A DNA stretch of 64,000 bases, from NCBI GenBank assembly GCA_002102555.1, contig MCFL01000037.1:62001-126000 (forward strand). The letters run 5' to 3'. Source of the DNA: Catenaria anguillulae PL171. Its lineage: Eukaryota > Blastocladiomycota > Blastocladiomycetes > Blastocladiales > Catenariaceae. The position numbers were made by a program, and so were the translations under genes. Under the pieces are notes generated by a model. That model was not told the DNA's origin, did not search any database, and was given only the letters and a program-made list of their open reading frames with translations. Positions 23,049 to 34,648 of this stretch are shown here, one piece after another. Within the stretch, counting starts at the first letter, position 1. Each line of letters begins with the position of its first letter.

Positions 23049-25412
23049 ATGAACGCTGTCGACGGCATTGCGGACGCAATGACTCACCAAATGCTGCTCG
23101 ACGACGACCTGTCTGCCGCCAGTGCCGCCATCTCCACTGGCCCCGCTGCTGATTCTGGTCCCAGCTACGATGCACTGAGCCTGGCCGGCATCGACTTTAC
23201 CTCGCAGGCAACCTCGCACACGTCCCGCGCCATGCGCCGTCGTCGCCAGCGTGGCCGCGCCCGTCAACGCCAGCGCCACCTGCACGATGCCCAGAACCCA
23301 CTTGCCCTCGGCGACGGCGACGGCGACGGCGGCGGTGAAGATGGGGATTGGGACAATGATTACACGCGGTCCAAGTCGGTGCATCCTCATCCTCATCCTC
23401 ATGCGCATGCGCACCATCATCATGCGCCTGAGAATGGTAATCAGGCACCCAAAAAGGCAGCAAGGGCCGTGTCAACCCCGCCGCCGCCTCGTGGAGACAA
23501 GCGCATCAACGCATCGGGCACGCACCATGACCTTTCCCTCGGCCCGCGCCGGCGTGCCGCACCTTTGGCCTCGCGCCACTTTACGGGCCCACTTCCCCCG
23601 CCCACCAAAGCTGCTTGCCTGATTGCTCCGGACCCTGGCCTTCACCCGGCACGGCCATCGTTGCGGATCCACCTCACGCACACGTACCCCGACATTGACT
23701 TGGTTCTCGCCACATCCTGGCCCGAGGTTGACGTGCACCTTCCCTGGTTGCTCGCCGACTCGCTCGAATCAGGCGGCTTCCCCACGCAAGACGACCCTGC
23801 ATCCGCACGCAACCAGCCCATCTACCTCCTGGGCATGGACACGGAAACTTACCCTTCGCGCCCGCTGCTCGCCACCACCTCGGTTCACAAACACATCCAA
23901 CCGCCCACCTTCCTGCACGATCCAAACTACCCTTCGACCATTCAACTTGCATCCCGCTCACGCATTCTCATCATCCCAATCCACTGGCTCGCGCGCCAGC
24001 ACGGGCCAGCCAGTATCTCGCCCGCCCTCCGCGCCCTGTTTGCCAACCCGCAAGTCAAGTTCACGGGCGTCGCCTTGCAATCCGACCTCGAACCGCTCTA
24101 CAAGGCCCTGGGCATTCCCAAAATCACTCCCTCGGGCCGTGTCGTAGACCTCGAACTCGTCGTGCGCGACTGGCGCGTGCCTGCGGGCCTCGATGAGCTC
24201 GGCTTCCAATTCACTCCTCTCCTCTCCACATCCACACACGCGCGCATTGACGCTGTTCACGGCGGAATTCACATTGACACGCACCCGCACGACCGCAACG
24301 CCTACTTGCATGACGAAGACGCGCTGCTTTGCTTGGGGCATCCCGCACAACCCGGGTACCCGCAAGTGCATGTGGCGGGTTGGAAAAGCACGCCGTTGAG
24401 CATGGCCACCAATTGGGACGTGAATCCGGCACGGTGGACCGTGGCCATGGCCACGTACGCGGGGCTCGATGCACTCGTGTCACGTGCCGTCGGGTTTGCA
24501 ATTGGCCCCGTGGTGGATCCGCGCACGTGGACGTTGGCAAGCGACAGTGAGACGCCCGTGGTGTTGGCTGTCAATCCTACGTATCGCCCTTTTCACGTGC
24601 GCTTGTCCACGGCTATTGCCCTTGCCCAGCCATCCCAACATGGCGTCGCCGATTCACTCGCCAACGCCGGCCAGGATGGCGTGTCGCCGCTCGTGTGGAT
24701 TCGTCACATGCTCGCCTTTTTGCACGTGCGGCACGCGCGCCCGATGCGCGTGGGCAACGCCCACGGATGGATCTTGGGCATGTCCAGTGTCCAGCACCAC
24801 GTGAAATCCTTGCGGTTGATGCGCGGCATTCGCAACAAGCAAGCGCTCATGGACCGTGCCGTTGAGTGGATGGTTAGCACGGGTCTGATCGAGTGGATCG
24901 AGTTGCCGTCCATCACACGCGGTGGCGCCATGGAAAAGTTTATCACGCACGTGCATGTGGATCGCGATGTGGTGCCATTGCCTCGCGATCAAGTGGCCAA
25001 GCCCACCACGGCCGCACTCGTCGCGTTTTTGGTCGAAGAGTTGCCAAGGATCCCTGGCTCCGCACGCTCGCTGCTGACGCGCGCTGCGGCCATCGAGTGC
25101 TTGGCTTGGACGCACCCGGAACTGGCGCTACTGGCCGAGCCGCTTGCTCGGCAAGTCGCTGCCGATTGGGTCCGCGAGTTGCTTGGCCAGCGCGACTGGG
25201 ACCAGCTGGCGAGTGACTGGGCAGGCAAAGTCAAGGCCCTCGAGCGCGCGCTAGTGAATCGCTTGGGCGTTGAAGCGGATTTGGGGGTCGAGCGCAGAGC
25301 AAAGGATCGCGAGCGTGAGCGGCGCAAAAAGGCTGGAAAGAAGGGCAAGGCGCCCGCGGTGGTTAAAGTGTTGAGTTTGGCGGATATCATGGGCGGCGAG
25401 GATTCGGATTGA
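23049..25412 (+). CDS. DnaQ-fold 3'-5' exonuclease-domain protein
   Basis: Single exon, 787 residues from ATG 23049. A Gly/His-rich N-terminus of about 190 residues precedes an RNase D/WRN-type exonuclease domain. The exo I motif is in GMDTETYPSRP, followed by STIQLASRSRILIIPI. Exo II is FTGVALQSDLEPLYKALGI and exo III is YAGLDALVSRAV. These supply the acidic metal-binding residues of the DEDDy group. The C-terminal 300 residues include DVVPLPRDQVAKPTTAALVA and a basic Lys-rich tail. Domain family is clear; substrate (DNA or RNA) and orthology are not. A short poly-T follows the 3' end. Confidence 0.75.
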   Translation: MNAVDGIADAMTHQMLLDDDLSAASAAISTGPAADSGPSYDALSLAGIDFTSQATSHTSRAMRRRRQRGRARQRQRHLHDAQNPLALGDGDGDGGGEDGDWDNDYTRSKSVHPHPHPHAHAHHHHAPENGNQAPKKAARAVSTPPPPRGDKRINASGTHHDLSLGPRRRAAPLASRHFTGPLPPPTKAACLIAPDPGLHPARPSLRIHLTHTYPDIDLVLATSWPEVDVHLPWLLADSLESGGFPTQDDPASARNQPIYLLGMDTETYPSRPLLATTSVHKHIQPPTFLHDPNYPSTIQLASRSRILIIPIHWLARQHGPASISPALRALFANPQVKFTGVALQSDLEPLYKALGIPKITPSGRVVDLELVVRDWRVPAGLDELGFQFTPLLSTSTHARIDAVHGGIHIDTHPHDRNAYLHDEDALLCLGHPAQPGYPQVHVAGWKSTPLSMATNWDVNPARWTVAMATYAGLDALVSRAVGFAIGPVVDPRTWTLASDSETPVVLAVNPTYRPFHVRLSTAIALAQPSQHGVADSLANAGQDGVSPLVWIRHMLAFLHVRHARPMRVGNAHGWILGMSSVQHHVKSLRLMRGIRNKQALMDRAVEWMVSTGLIEWIELPSITRGGAMEKFITHVHVDRDVVPLPRDQVAKPTTAALVAFLVEELPRIPGSARSLLTRAAAIECLAWTHPELALLAEPLARQVAADWVRELLGQRDWDQLASDWAGKVKALERALVNRLGVEADLGVERRAKDRERERRKKAGKKGKAPAVVKVLSLADIMGGEDSD

Positions 25413-25474
25413 CCATGGATGTACATGTGTGAATTTGTATTTTCTTACTGTTGTGGTAAGTATTGACCCTGTGG

Positions 25475-25495
25475 TTTTTTTTTTTTTTTTTTTTT
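25475..25495 (+). repeat. Poly-T tract of about 21
   Basis: Uninterrupted T run in the short interval between convergent genes. It may be part of a 3' processing region or a simple slippage repeat. The exact length is likely uncertain in the assembly. Confidence 0.9.
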
Positions 25496-25610
25496 GTAAA
25501 TATTGCAAGTCAGTAAATGCATTGTTGTATTATCACGAGCATGTACGACTGCTCGGGTCAACCAACCTACAACAGACTACCAGTATGTACACAACTCGGC
25601 AATAAGGAAC

Positions 25611-27798
25611 TTACTTAGCCACAATCTCATACTCCCAACTAATCTTGCTCCCATCCCACACCTTAAACTTGACCTTCTCCCACTCGACCTCAACCACGCC
25701 CACCGCCACTGGCCCAATTGGCGGCTTAAAGAGCACCTCGTCACCATTGTCCTTGCGATACACCGAGATGGGCGAATGAAAGTTTGTGACTGGACTCACA
25801 CTCACCTCAACAACGTCCCTGTTCTCATCCATGCGCTGTGCAGCCACATCATGCCTGTCACCCGACAACACGATGACATTTTTCACGCCCTGGTCGCGGA
25901 TATAGTGCAAAAGATCGCGGCGCTCGTTACGGAACCCGTACCAGGTATCGTCGTCAATCGACCAGTTGATGGTCATGGGCACCGAACTCACCAGAAACCG
26001 CCAGTTGCACCCTGGTTGCGGGTCCGTGAGCCACCGCTTCAGGTACGCGAGCTGGTCGGCGCCTAGCATGGAGCTGGTGGGCGTGTTGGGTTGCGTGCGG
26101 TACCGGCGCGTGTCCATAAAAAAGAAGCACGCCGGCGGCGTCGTGTGGTTGAAGTAAACCGTGTCGGGGGCGGCGGGCTTTGGGTTGGTCACGGCGAGGT
26201 ATTCAGAGAATACAGAGTTGGCGTTGGGGAAAGGTGGGGAGGTACCCTTGTTCCAGTTGTTTGAGATTTCGTGGTCCTGTTCATTGGGTCGAGTGAGCAT
26301 GGGGGGATATTGCGCATTGATGATAAAGACAATGAAGGAAACGACGCACGTCATATGTAAAGTACATGTTGACCCGCCGACTCACCTCCCTGGCCTCCTT
26401 GACATCCATGACATTCTTGTAATGCCACCGGAACGCCTCCACGGAATCTTTGTAAAACCATGGCACATCGACATAAACCCAGTCGCCGAAGAACAGCATC
26501 TGATCCACGCTCTGCAACTCTGGGCGGTTGGCCAAGTCCCTGAATCCACGAATCCCCGACTCGGAAAAGAAGGGCGTGTCGCGCTTGATACACGATCCAA
26601 ACGCCACGCTGGCCTTTGCCTTGCGCGCATCCGCCACAGCATAGTTTGTCTTGAAGGATCCGCCGAGGATCGGATCGCCCGCAAGCCGAGTTCCGAGCTG
26701 CCCGTCAACCAAGTAATACTCGTAGCGGGTGTTGGGCGCCAAACCCGTCAACTCCACATTGCCCAAAGCGTCGGAACCTGCCGCACTGACATCCATCGGT
26801 GGGGACGTTGTTGTCCACGACGCGGGCGGATTCACGTCCAGTGGCCGAAACTGGACTGCGACCTTTGATGTGCCAGGCGTACGGAATGCGACATGGCACG
26901 ATGTGTCTGTGACGTGCCCAAGGCGCACAAACGTGACCTTGTCTACGTTGCGGAACCAGTAGGGGAAAAACACAATGTAGATGAGGAGGACAAGCCACAT
27001 GAGCATGATGAGCGGGTTGAGCACGAGGCACAAGATGTGGCGCCAGGAGCGATACCATGGCCGTGTCCGCGGTGCTTGGCCAAGTGAGGGAATGTGTTGG
27101 TGGGTTGGTGGGAGCGCTGTGGCTGCAGCAGAGCCGGATCGGGTAGGGTCTGGGAGGAGGTTTTGTGTAGAAGAAGTCGTGCCAGGAGCACTGACGTGCA
27201 TGTGGTCAAGCGCGTCGAGAAGTGAGCCAAGCGAGTCGGAGGTTTCTGGGGCGGGTGGGCGGTTTGGGCCTCCAGCCGAACCAGATGTGCGGCGACGCGT
27301 CGCAGATGTGGGCGAATAGGATCCGGAACGTTGAGTCGCAATGGTTTCCGGATCAATTCCAAAGACTCGCGCCCCGGTTGGACCAGAGCGCACTGGCGAT
27401 GCTGTCCCTGATCCTGGTGATTGGGATGGCGATGGTGGTTGCTTGCGTGCATTTCCACGGTTGTAGGCGGAAGGCGGTGCAAAAAAGAACAGGTATGTTG
27501 TAAGGATGAGGGATACGACGAGGAGCGGCGGCAGCGTCCACACAATCGGGCGGGCGGGTGCAAAGCACGTGGCTGCGATGCCGAGAATGTGGACCAAGGT
27601 GGAGCAGACGACGATGCAGGTGGTGGCGGCACAGCGGCGCGTAGGCGGGCAGCATTTGCCAAAGCAGGCCTTTGCCGATGTGCGGGCGCTGCACATCGCT
27701 GTACGTGAGTGTGGTGGCTGCGGTGATGGTGACTGGGACGATGGTGACGATGGCGGGATGGCAATGGCCATAGAGCTGTTGGTCGAAGCAGGCGCCAT
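25611..27798 (-). CDS. Membrane-anchored PhoD-like metallophosphatase
   Basis: Exons 27798-26350 and 26276-25611; the intron 26277-26349 (gtgcgt...acag) joins YFTYD to DHEISNNWNKG in phase. The product is 704 residues. Two hydrophobic helices lie near residues 45-105 (CIVVCSTLVHILGIAATC, WTLPPLLVVSLILTTYLFFF) and one near 265-295 (VLNPLIMLMWLVLLIYIVFF). The catalytic part then shows VAFGSCIKRD, FFGDWVYVDVPWF, DDHEISNNW and VIVLSGDRHD, the metal-binding blocks of PhoD/alkaline phosphatase D-type enzymes. Natural substrate unknown. The region between the membrane helices is Ser/Pro-rich and probably cytosolic. No disruption seen. Confidence 0.87.
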
Positions 27799-28218
27799 TC
27801 AATCTTCCACAAGAGTAGGTAGACGGACGAGGGAGTGGATTTCGTAGAGTGGCTTTGAGCGTATATTTGATTTAGCTGGTGACAAACACTTTTCATTTCG
27901 TCGATGTCGAGATTTCTCATTTCAATAACTTGCTTGTCGAAAACTGCTGCTGACTGATCCGCCTTCAGCGAACGATCGGTGGACTCGTTACAGATGTTGC
28001 ACTCTTCAACGCGTCACCGTCACTGCGGGCACTAACTTGCGCGTGCCTGCTTCCCAACCCCTTTCTCGGTCACTCCTCCACCGACAAGACCACATCCAAA
28101 CTCTTTGCCAAGGGGCAACTCATCCTCAACATCTCAATCCAGCATAGCACATCCCCTGTTCCCATTCCCGACCTTCCTTCTCTTGCCTCGCATCAGTTTG
28201 TGTCGATACAGCACAATC
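27799..28218. other. Intergenic, divergent PhoD-like / RS-paralogue A promoter
   Basis: No supported gene. The last 150 bases before ATG 28219 are C/T-rich, as is common for leaders in this window. Confidence 0.45.
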
Positions 28219-30519
28219 ATGGCGGCCGCTTCCCTCCGCCTTTGCCCATGCCTCAATCCCTCGCCCGACCCGGCCACCCGTGACCCAACCCCGCGCCGCC
28301 CGCAAGCCCGCCTTTCACACCTCTTCCGGCACCACGCCCGCGAACTCACTCTGCTCGCTAGCCGGTTCCCAGACCTCGACGAAAACCTTCACAATTTGCG
28401 TTACTTGCGCACGTTGCTCAACCTCGTGTGGCCAACTGCAGCACCCAACACTGAGTTTGATCGCTCGGGCTGCATGCCTGAACTGGGTTTGCCCTTTCGG
28501 CGGTATAGGGCGACCGCAGACGATGGACAAGTCGTCGACACGAGCGATGTGTATTTGGCGCCGGACCTTGTCGCGAGGGGGCAGGGACATATGGGCCATT
28601 CGGCGGATGCGGCAGCAACAGTACATGCCATTGCCATGGTGATCAAGATGTATCAGGAAGAGTGGTTGCCCGAAGGCGTCCGGCGGAATATCGAGGCACT
28701 TGGATTGAACATTGTGGATGTGCCTGAAGTTACTGAGGGCAAGGAAAAGAAGACTACTTTGGACCAACGTACGATCTTGCTTTTCTTTCGAGATGCACAC
28801 ACCTGTGCTGCGACTTACATATGACAAAACACGCGTTTGCCTCTCATCCCTGGCACCGGCAGTCATGTCCATGGACGACCTCAAACGCCACTACCTAACC
28901 GAGCGCCACGCTCTGCAATCGCTCGACCTCGACCCGTTCAAAACCTCACCCGCCATTGCCCTGGCCGCTCTCGGTGTCCAATACCCGTCCCTCTCGTTTG
29001 CGTTCGACCTGGCCAGACGTCAATGGATCACCACGGCATCCACAGCCAGCGTAACGTGTCGCGCCATCGGCTTTTCCGTGCATCTCGCCAGAACGACGGC
29101 ACTCACACAGCTCGTGTTGCTCGCAGCAAGTGGGATGCAGCCGTCGATTTGGGCACATGTTGAGAGGGGCGAGAGGAGGGTGAATAAGGTTACATGTACG
29201 AACAAGTCTCATTTTGCTTGGACAATACCAGATGGGCAATTACTTAATGAGATGATTTTTCTTCAAAAGTCCTTTTGGAGACATTCACACCACCACTCTC
29301 ACTTTGCGTTGTTCCCTGCACCTGGGCAGGCAACATTGTGCACGCGCCCACCAACGGGAATGTGGTCAAAGATGTGCGCGATTCCTCGGAACCAAGGAGC
29401 ATGCACGGCCGACGCGACGAGATCGATCGCGAGCGCCATACTCGCCGTGGGAGCCTTAGCAGGTACGGGACTCGGTCGCGTTCGCGCTCAAGGACAAGGT
29501 ATGGTGACCGCCGCACTCGGTCTCGGTCGCGGTCGCGGTCCAAGAGGAGGTCGGCGCAAAATCAAACCAGGCGGGACCGCTGTCATGATTTGTTGCAAGT
29601 TGACACAAAAACATCTGTGCAAAGTACAACGAAGGACATGGAGTTGAGGAACAAGCTAAGCCTTGGACTGGGCGGCGGGTCCGCAAACATTCGCAACGAC
29701 TCGCATCAGTCCATTTCGGACATGTTGTACAATGCAAACGGGAAAGTGATGCAGCAAAAGTCCGAGCAGGTAAATAGCACTATCGTGGGGAATACGATGA
29801 GCGAAGGCGTGACTAGATTGGTGGGACACCTTGGAATGCAACAAGGAATGGCGACGCGAGCGGTTGGGGGATTAAGTGCAGTAACCACCACGGCGATGAC
29901 GACGATGATGAATGGACAAATCCAACTGTGTCAACAGCAGCTGCAGCAGCAGATGCCCCAGTCACTCGTGCAGAGTATCGGAATGGGAAATGGGATAATT
30001 GGTGCTCAACCTGGAGTGAGCAACAACATGTCGAACTCAAGTGTACTTCAAGAGCTGCAATCCGCTTTGGCGCACATGCAGGCCAGTGGCGCTCAAATTC
30101 AATATCCCAGCACCCAAGAAATGCCTTCCCCGATTTCGCAACCTATGCCCAACCCGGCCAAATCTGCACTATCACAAATGACAAGTGCCCTTCAATCCAT
30201 CGACCCTAGCGACCGCGCGTCGCTTGCCCTGCACCCACTCTTTGCCCTATGGCTGGCCAACCCAACTGCCGCCGCGCTCGCACACATGCACACGGTAGCT
30301 CCCAATTCTGCCACGGGCACGGGCACGCCGACGAGCATTCACACGGCGCATGTTACACAGCCCAACGCGCAAGGCCCTGCCTGGTGTGCAATCGCGTCGG
30401 TGCCTGTGACCGAGAAGGCAAGGGCGCATGGGTTTGGGCTTGGGATTGTGTCGGCAATTCGATGGGGGAGGGAGGACGCAGTGAGGGCGTGTGCGGCAAA
30501 GGTTATGTTGATGGTTTGA
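28219..30519 (+). CDS. RS-domain paralogue A: unknown N-terminal region, RS tract, Met/Gln-rich tail
   Basis: Exons 28219-28768, 28863-29195 and 29270-30519; both introns are phase 1 with gtacga donors. The product is 710 residues. The N-terminal ~290 residues are shared with the gene at 46096-48152 and match no family I know: ELTLLASRFPDLDENL, YLRTLLNLVWP, APDLVARGQGHMGHSADAAA, then ALAALGVQYPSLSFAFDLAR and RTTALTQLVLLAASGMQPSI. An Arg/Ser tract follows (YGTRSRSRSRTRYGDRR), resembling SR splicing factors. The last 290 residues are Met/Gln/Ser-rich and lack a counterpart in paralogue B. The matching intron phases and positions in both genes support the model. Nuclear RNA processing is a guess from the RS tract alone. 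Confidence 0.65.
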
Positions 30520-30765
30520 GCCGTATACTCGGATCCATTGGCGAATACGGAAACGGCTGTCACCGTGAGGATAAACGCGCGGACAAAAGTCGAATGGTTG
30601 GCTGAGTAGGTGATATGATTGATTGCTGTGGATTTGAGTCATATATTTTGCGGCTCCTTTTGGTGAACCGACATGAATTCGGCCTCGGCAGGCTGTGGAC
30701 ACAACTTGAGGTCAGTCAAATTCAACCCTTCGATTGATGCATTATACATATGAAGAAACAATGCA

Positions 30766-32836
30766 ATGGATTGCTCAATGTACTTACATGATCCTTTTGC
30801 CGTCCCGCACAATGTGTCTGACCTGATCCTCGCCCTCGCCATCCGCCTCGCCGCCAACCAATGCCAAGTCACGACAGCGTACCGGCACGACGAGGACGGG
30901 TTTCCAGAGCCGACCGATGGCGACGATCAGCTTGTCGACCTGCTCCGGCAGTATCTCTTGGTGGCGCCTGATCTGCCAATTGCGCAGCAAGCCGCCATTC
31001 ACCATCACCCTGACATTGACCTTGTTGAGCTGTGTTCCAACGGTGACTTGGTGCTTGTCAAGGCGTGGTTTACGGCCATGTATTTACGTTAGCCTCACTG
31101 AGACTCGCAAATGGCGCTATACCACTAACCTCTGTGGAATTCACAGGAACCGCAATCAAGTCAAAGTGCTCGATTCGACCATCATGCACTGCATTACGGC
31201 GGCCTCTGCCAGTGGCCACGTTGACATCCTGGCCTGGATGCACCGCTACTCGCGCCGCAGTCTGTTTTACTCGGGCGAGGCCATGGATTTGGCCAGCGCA
31301 GCGGGCGAGGTGCATGTTCTGCAGTGGTGGTTGGACTCTGGCCTCAAGCTGCGGTACTCTACGCAGGCTGTCGATGGGGCCAGTGCTAATGGTGAAACCG
31401 AGGTATTGGCATGGTGGCAGACATCTGGTTTGGAACTCACGTACACGGAAGATGCGATGGATGTGGCGAGTGCCGATGGGTGTGTCGAGAGCTTGCAATG
31501 GTGGTTGGAATCCGGGCTCGCGTGCCAGTACTCGGAACAGGCTCTGCACGAGGCGACGGCAGCAGGCTGTATCGATGTCCTGGATTGGTGGAAGCGTTCG
31601 GGACTCGAGCTCAAGTACGACCCGAATCGCGTCGTGTATCTGTGTACGAGCTACGGGCGTGTCGATTGTTTCGAGTGGTGGATCACCAAGACGGGCTTGA
31701 TTGATCGCAGTATGGACTTCAGGCCCCTCAATTTTGCGCTCGCCATCCCCGACTGCCCGCTCGACGAGTATTGGCTGGCGCTCAAGTGGCGCAATCAACA
31801 CGGATTGCCGTTGACGGACCTCTGGTTCATCTGCCTAACCACGTTGGCGGCCAAGGAGGGGCGGTTGGATGTAATCGCCTGGGTGATGGAGGCGGCTCCA
31901 ATCGATTGCAGCTGGCGAAAGTATGCTTTGCGTTGTGCGGCCGCGGCCGGCCAGCTTGACGTGATTGTGCACATGATTGGCGACTCGAGCTCAGCCGACG
32001 AAGAGGAGGAAGAAGAGTTGATCACGGCCTGCAAGGAGTTGGTTGACGCTGCATCGAGCAATGGCCATGTTCACATCCTCGAGTGGTGGCAGCAGCAGCG
32101 CGGGCTCAGCATGAAGCTACAGTACACGGCGATGGCCATCAATGACGCTTGTGACAATGGCCATCTCGGCATTCTCAAGTGGTGGGCGGCATCGGGACTC
32201 GAGTGTCGATACACTCCAAATTGCGTCAATAATGCCGCACGCAACGGCCATGTCCACATTCTCGAATGGTTGCACGAGCAGCCAGCGGCGGCACCCATTT
32301 CGTTTCCGAGTGACTACACGAGCAATGGAGTGGACGGTGCCTCCAGTCGTGGCCACGTTTCCGTGCTTCAATTCTTTCTCGACAGCGGCCGCGAGTTCAG
32401 GCACTCGCAGGCGGCCATCAATGGCGCTTCACAATTTGGTCTCACGCATGTCCTTGATTGGTGGCTCAAGAATCAAGACAAGGTTGCCCTCAAGTACTCG
32501 CAGGAAGCCATACGGAACACTGCAACGGTCCCGCTTCTCGAGTGGTGGAAGAGGTCTGGTTTAGACATGAACCTCGATCGCAACTTCAGCGGGTTGATGC
32601 CCATGGACAGCGAGGTCGCAAAATCCATTCATTGGCTCATCATGAATGGTTTCAAGATCACTTTGCCGCCAAATTGGCTGCGTACGGGTATCTTTGAGCT
32701 CGTCGAGTGCTTTGTTGACGTTGCAGGGATCAAGGTCACGCCCAAGCTTGTTGAGCAGTTGCGGCAACAGGGGCAGCAAGAGCATGTTTTGGAGTGGTTG
32801 GAGGCAAGGATTGACGATGGTAGCGAGCATACGTGA
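30766..32836 (+). CDS. WW-type ankyrin-like repeat protein 2
   Basis: Exons 30766-31079 and 31147-32836; the intron 31080-31146 (gtattt...acag) sits exactly where copy 1 has its intron. The product is 667 residues. The cap (HDPFAVPHNVSDLILALAIR) and first repeats are virtually identical to the gene at 14106-16187. From about residue 275 on the two differ at many positions (for example MDFRPLNFALAIPDCPLDEY here) yet remain collinear, ending in LEWLEARIDDGSEHT. The start is uncertain: ATG 30766 gives MDCSMYL before the conserved cap, while copy 1 has 20 more residues there. The 5' flanks of the two genes are unrelated, so the duplicated block begins close to the cap. Confidence 0.8.
30788..31700 (+). 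repeat. High-identity duplicated block, WW-ankyrin copy 2
   Basis: Inverted partner of 15230-16137. Identity is near-complete through exon 1, most of the intron and the first repeats, then drops abruptly. The introns differ by a short replaced stretch before the acceptor. Confidence 0.7.
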
Positions 32837-33152
32837 AGACTTGTTACACCACACCGAAAGATGTCATTGCGTTCTCACCGTAGATGTATTTTTTTTTTCT
32901 TGCGGAACAAGCGGACAGTTCAAGGAAAACATGAGCGAAGAAGGCAGGCCTACCGCGGGCCGCCGAACGATTGTCTCGAAACACCGCAATCCGGGTTCGT
33001 GACATTGGTGTATGTAGATGGCGAATGTGAAAAGACATGGCGACACGCGACCGACGAAGAGCAAGGCAACAAAGAGGGAAACTGGAGCAGTGCCAGTAGA
33101 GTGCGAGATTGCGCCAAAACGAGCGCACAGGCCAACGTGATGTAAAAGGTGA
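32837..33152. other. Intergenic, convergent 3' ends
   Basis: Between WW-ankyrin gene 2 and PXMP4. Contains a short T run near 32890. No gene seen. Confidence 0.5.
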
Positions 33153-33833
33153 TTACTTGTTGTGCCACAAGAGCGTCTTGAGCGACTTCCACATGTCGGA
33201 ATCATTGTACAGGTATTGCATGGATGCTTGCAAGGACGATTGCAGCGTGTCGCGGTTGTGCCTGAAGAGCCACATGACAATACCCCAGACGACAGCGGCG
33301 AACATGGGGAATGGGTCTTGTGGTGGGTCGGGGATGACACTTTCCTTGACGGCGAGTTTGGCGAGGCCAATCATGATGCGCGAAAAGAGGTAGAGCACGA
33401 TCTACACGGTACACGGGCAGCAGCAAGGTGTAAATTTCAATAGGCACATTTGAGCACAAGTGGACCGTAACGCGGCGAATCAAACCTGCTGGTTGATGTT
33501 GTTGTTCTCGCCAAAGATCAAGTATCCGCCAACAGTTCCGGCAATGAAGGCATCAATCTTGGACTCCTTGTTTCCCTGTGCTTTGCGCAGCACGAGCAGC
33601 AGCGTCTTGTAGATGAGGACAAATCGGCCCAAGTTCCACGAGTGCTGGCGCGTGGCATCCAAGATGAAGCGGAACTTTGTGCGCAGCGGTCCCTCGCGGA
33701 ACAAGAAGGTCATGACGAGGGCATGCGGGAACCGGATCTTTGCGCCGTAAACGATGCCATTACGGAAGCCCTTGACAAGGGCCAACGTGTCGTGGTTGGC
33801 CGGGTCCGAGATGAAGCGGGTGAGCGAGTCCAT
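33153..33833 (-). CDS. PXMP4: Peroxisomal membrane protein 4 (PXMP4/PMP24)
   Basis: Exons 33833-33486 and 33401-33153; the intron 33402-33485 (gtttga...gtag) is phase 0. The product is 198 residues against 212 in human PXMP4. Conserved blocks are VKGFRNGIVYGAKIRFPHAL, MTFLFREGPL, QHSWNLGRFVLIYK, GGYLIFGENNNINQQ and DPFPMFAAVVWGIVMWLFR, then STQ-like text SLQASMQYLYNDSDMW. It is a Tim17/22-superfamily-like integral peroxisomal membrane protein of uncertain biochemical role. No peculiarity beyond the slightly short N-terminus. Confidence 0.95.
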
Positions 33834-34648
33834 GGTGCTTGATATGTGGAAACGGGTTGGGCGGAATTCGTTGGCGTTGGCGTCGTTGAGGACGGAGCAG
33901 TGTTCCCGGACGGTGGTGCCCGGTCAATGTTCAGCAACAAGGGAATGCGGAATGCGAATGCTTTGCGTTTGGTTATCCTTCGGGGTTATGTATTGCAAAT
34001 ACATTACAGTGGTAAACATCTTGACAGTAAATATTGCACAAAACCGATTTGGTGCCTCGCGATTCGCGACTCAATTTCGGCTCAGTGCCAAAAGAAGACT
34101 GCCAGCGTCGTCTCGCGGCCCGTACGCAAGCAGGTTGACCTTGGCCGGTGGCCACCCGCACACGGATACGTCAAACTCCGGAGTGAAATGCTATGCCGAG
34201 CAGCGACTTAAGCTTGGGCAGGCGGGCCCGGGTTGCGACAGGGTGCGGCAATGGCCAAGGGATGGAGCGTTACGCGGCTCGGCTCGCATTGGGTTTGATT
34301 TTTGTCGTTTTAGCCAAAACCAGTGGATGGACTGATGTCACATTGATCACCATCAAGAATGCACAATGTGATCGTTCCACGATCATCGGTGAAGGGAGTC
34401 TGGAACGAGGGGCGGCTTGAGAACATGCTCAGTGCTCATGGCAACGCTTCACGTGAGCTTCGGACGCAAAACCGCCCCCAAAAGTCTGGCCGGCCCTGTC
34501 TCACGGTCTCCGAGGCGGCAGCCCTGCACGCTCCTTTCAGCCCGCCATGTTTGCCGAACGCATGCAATCCTGACGAAACCAATGCAGCAATCTCCGTGAG
34601 CAGCCCTTCTCACTCCTCCCGCCATCCCAACGTCCCAAACTCGACACG
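33834..34648. other. Intergenic, divergent PXMP4 / DDX52 promoter
   Basis: About 800 bases with no supported gene, RNA or repeat. Confidence 0.5.
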
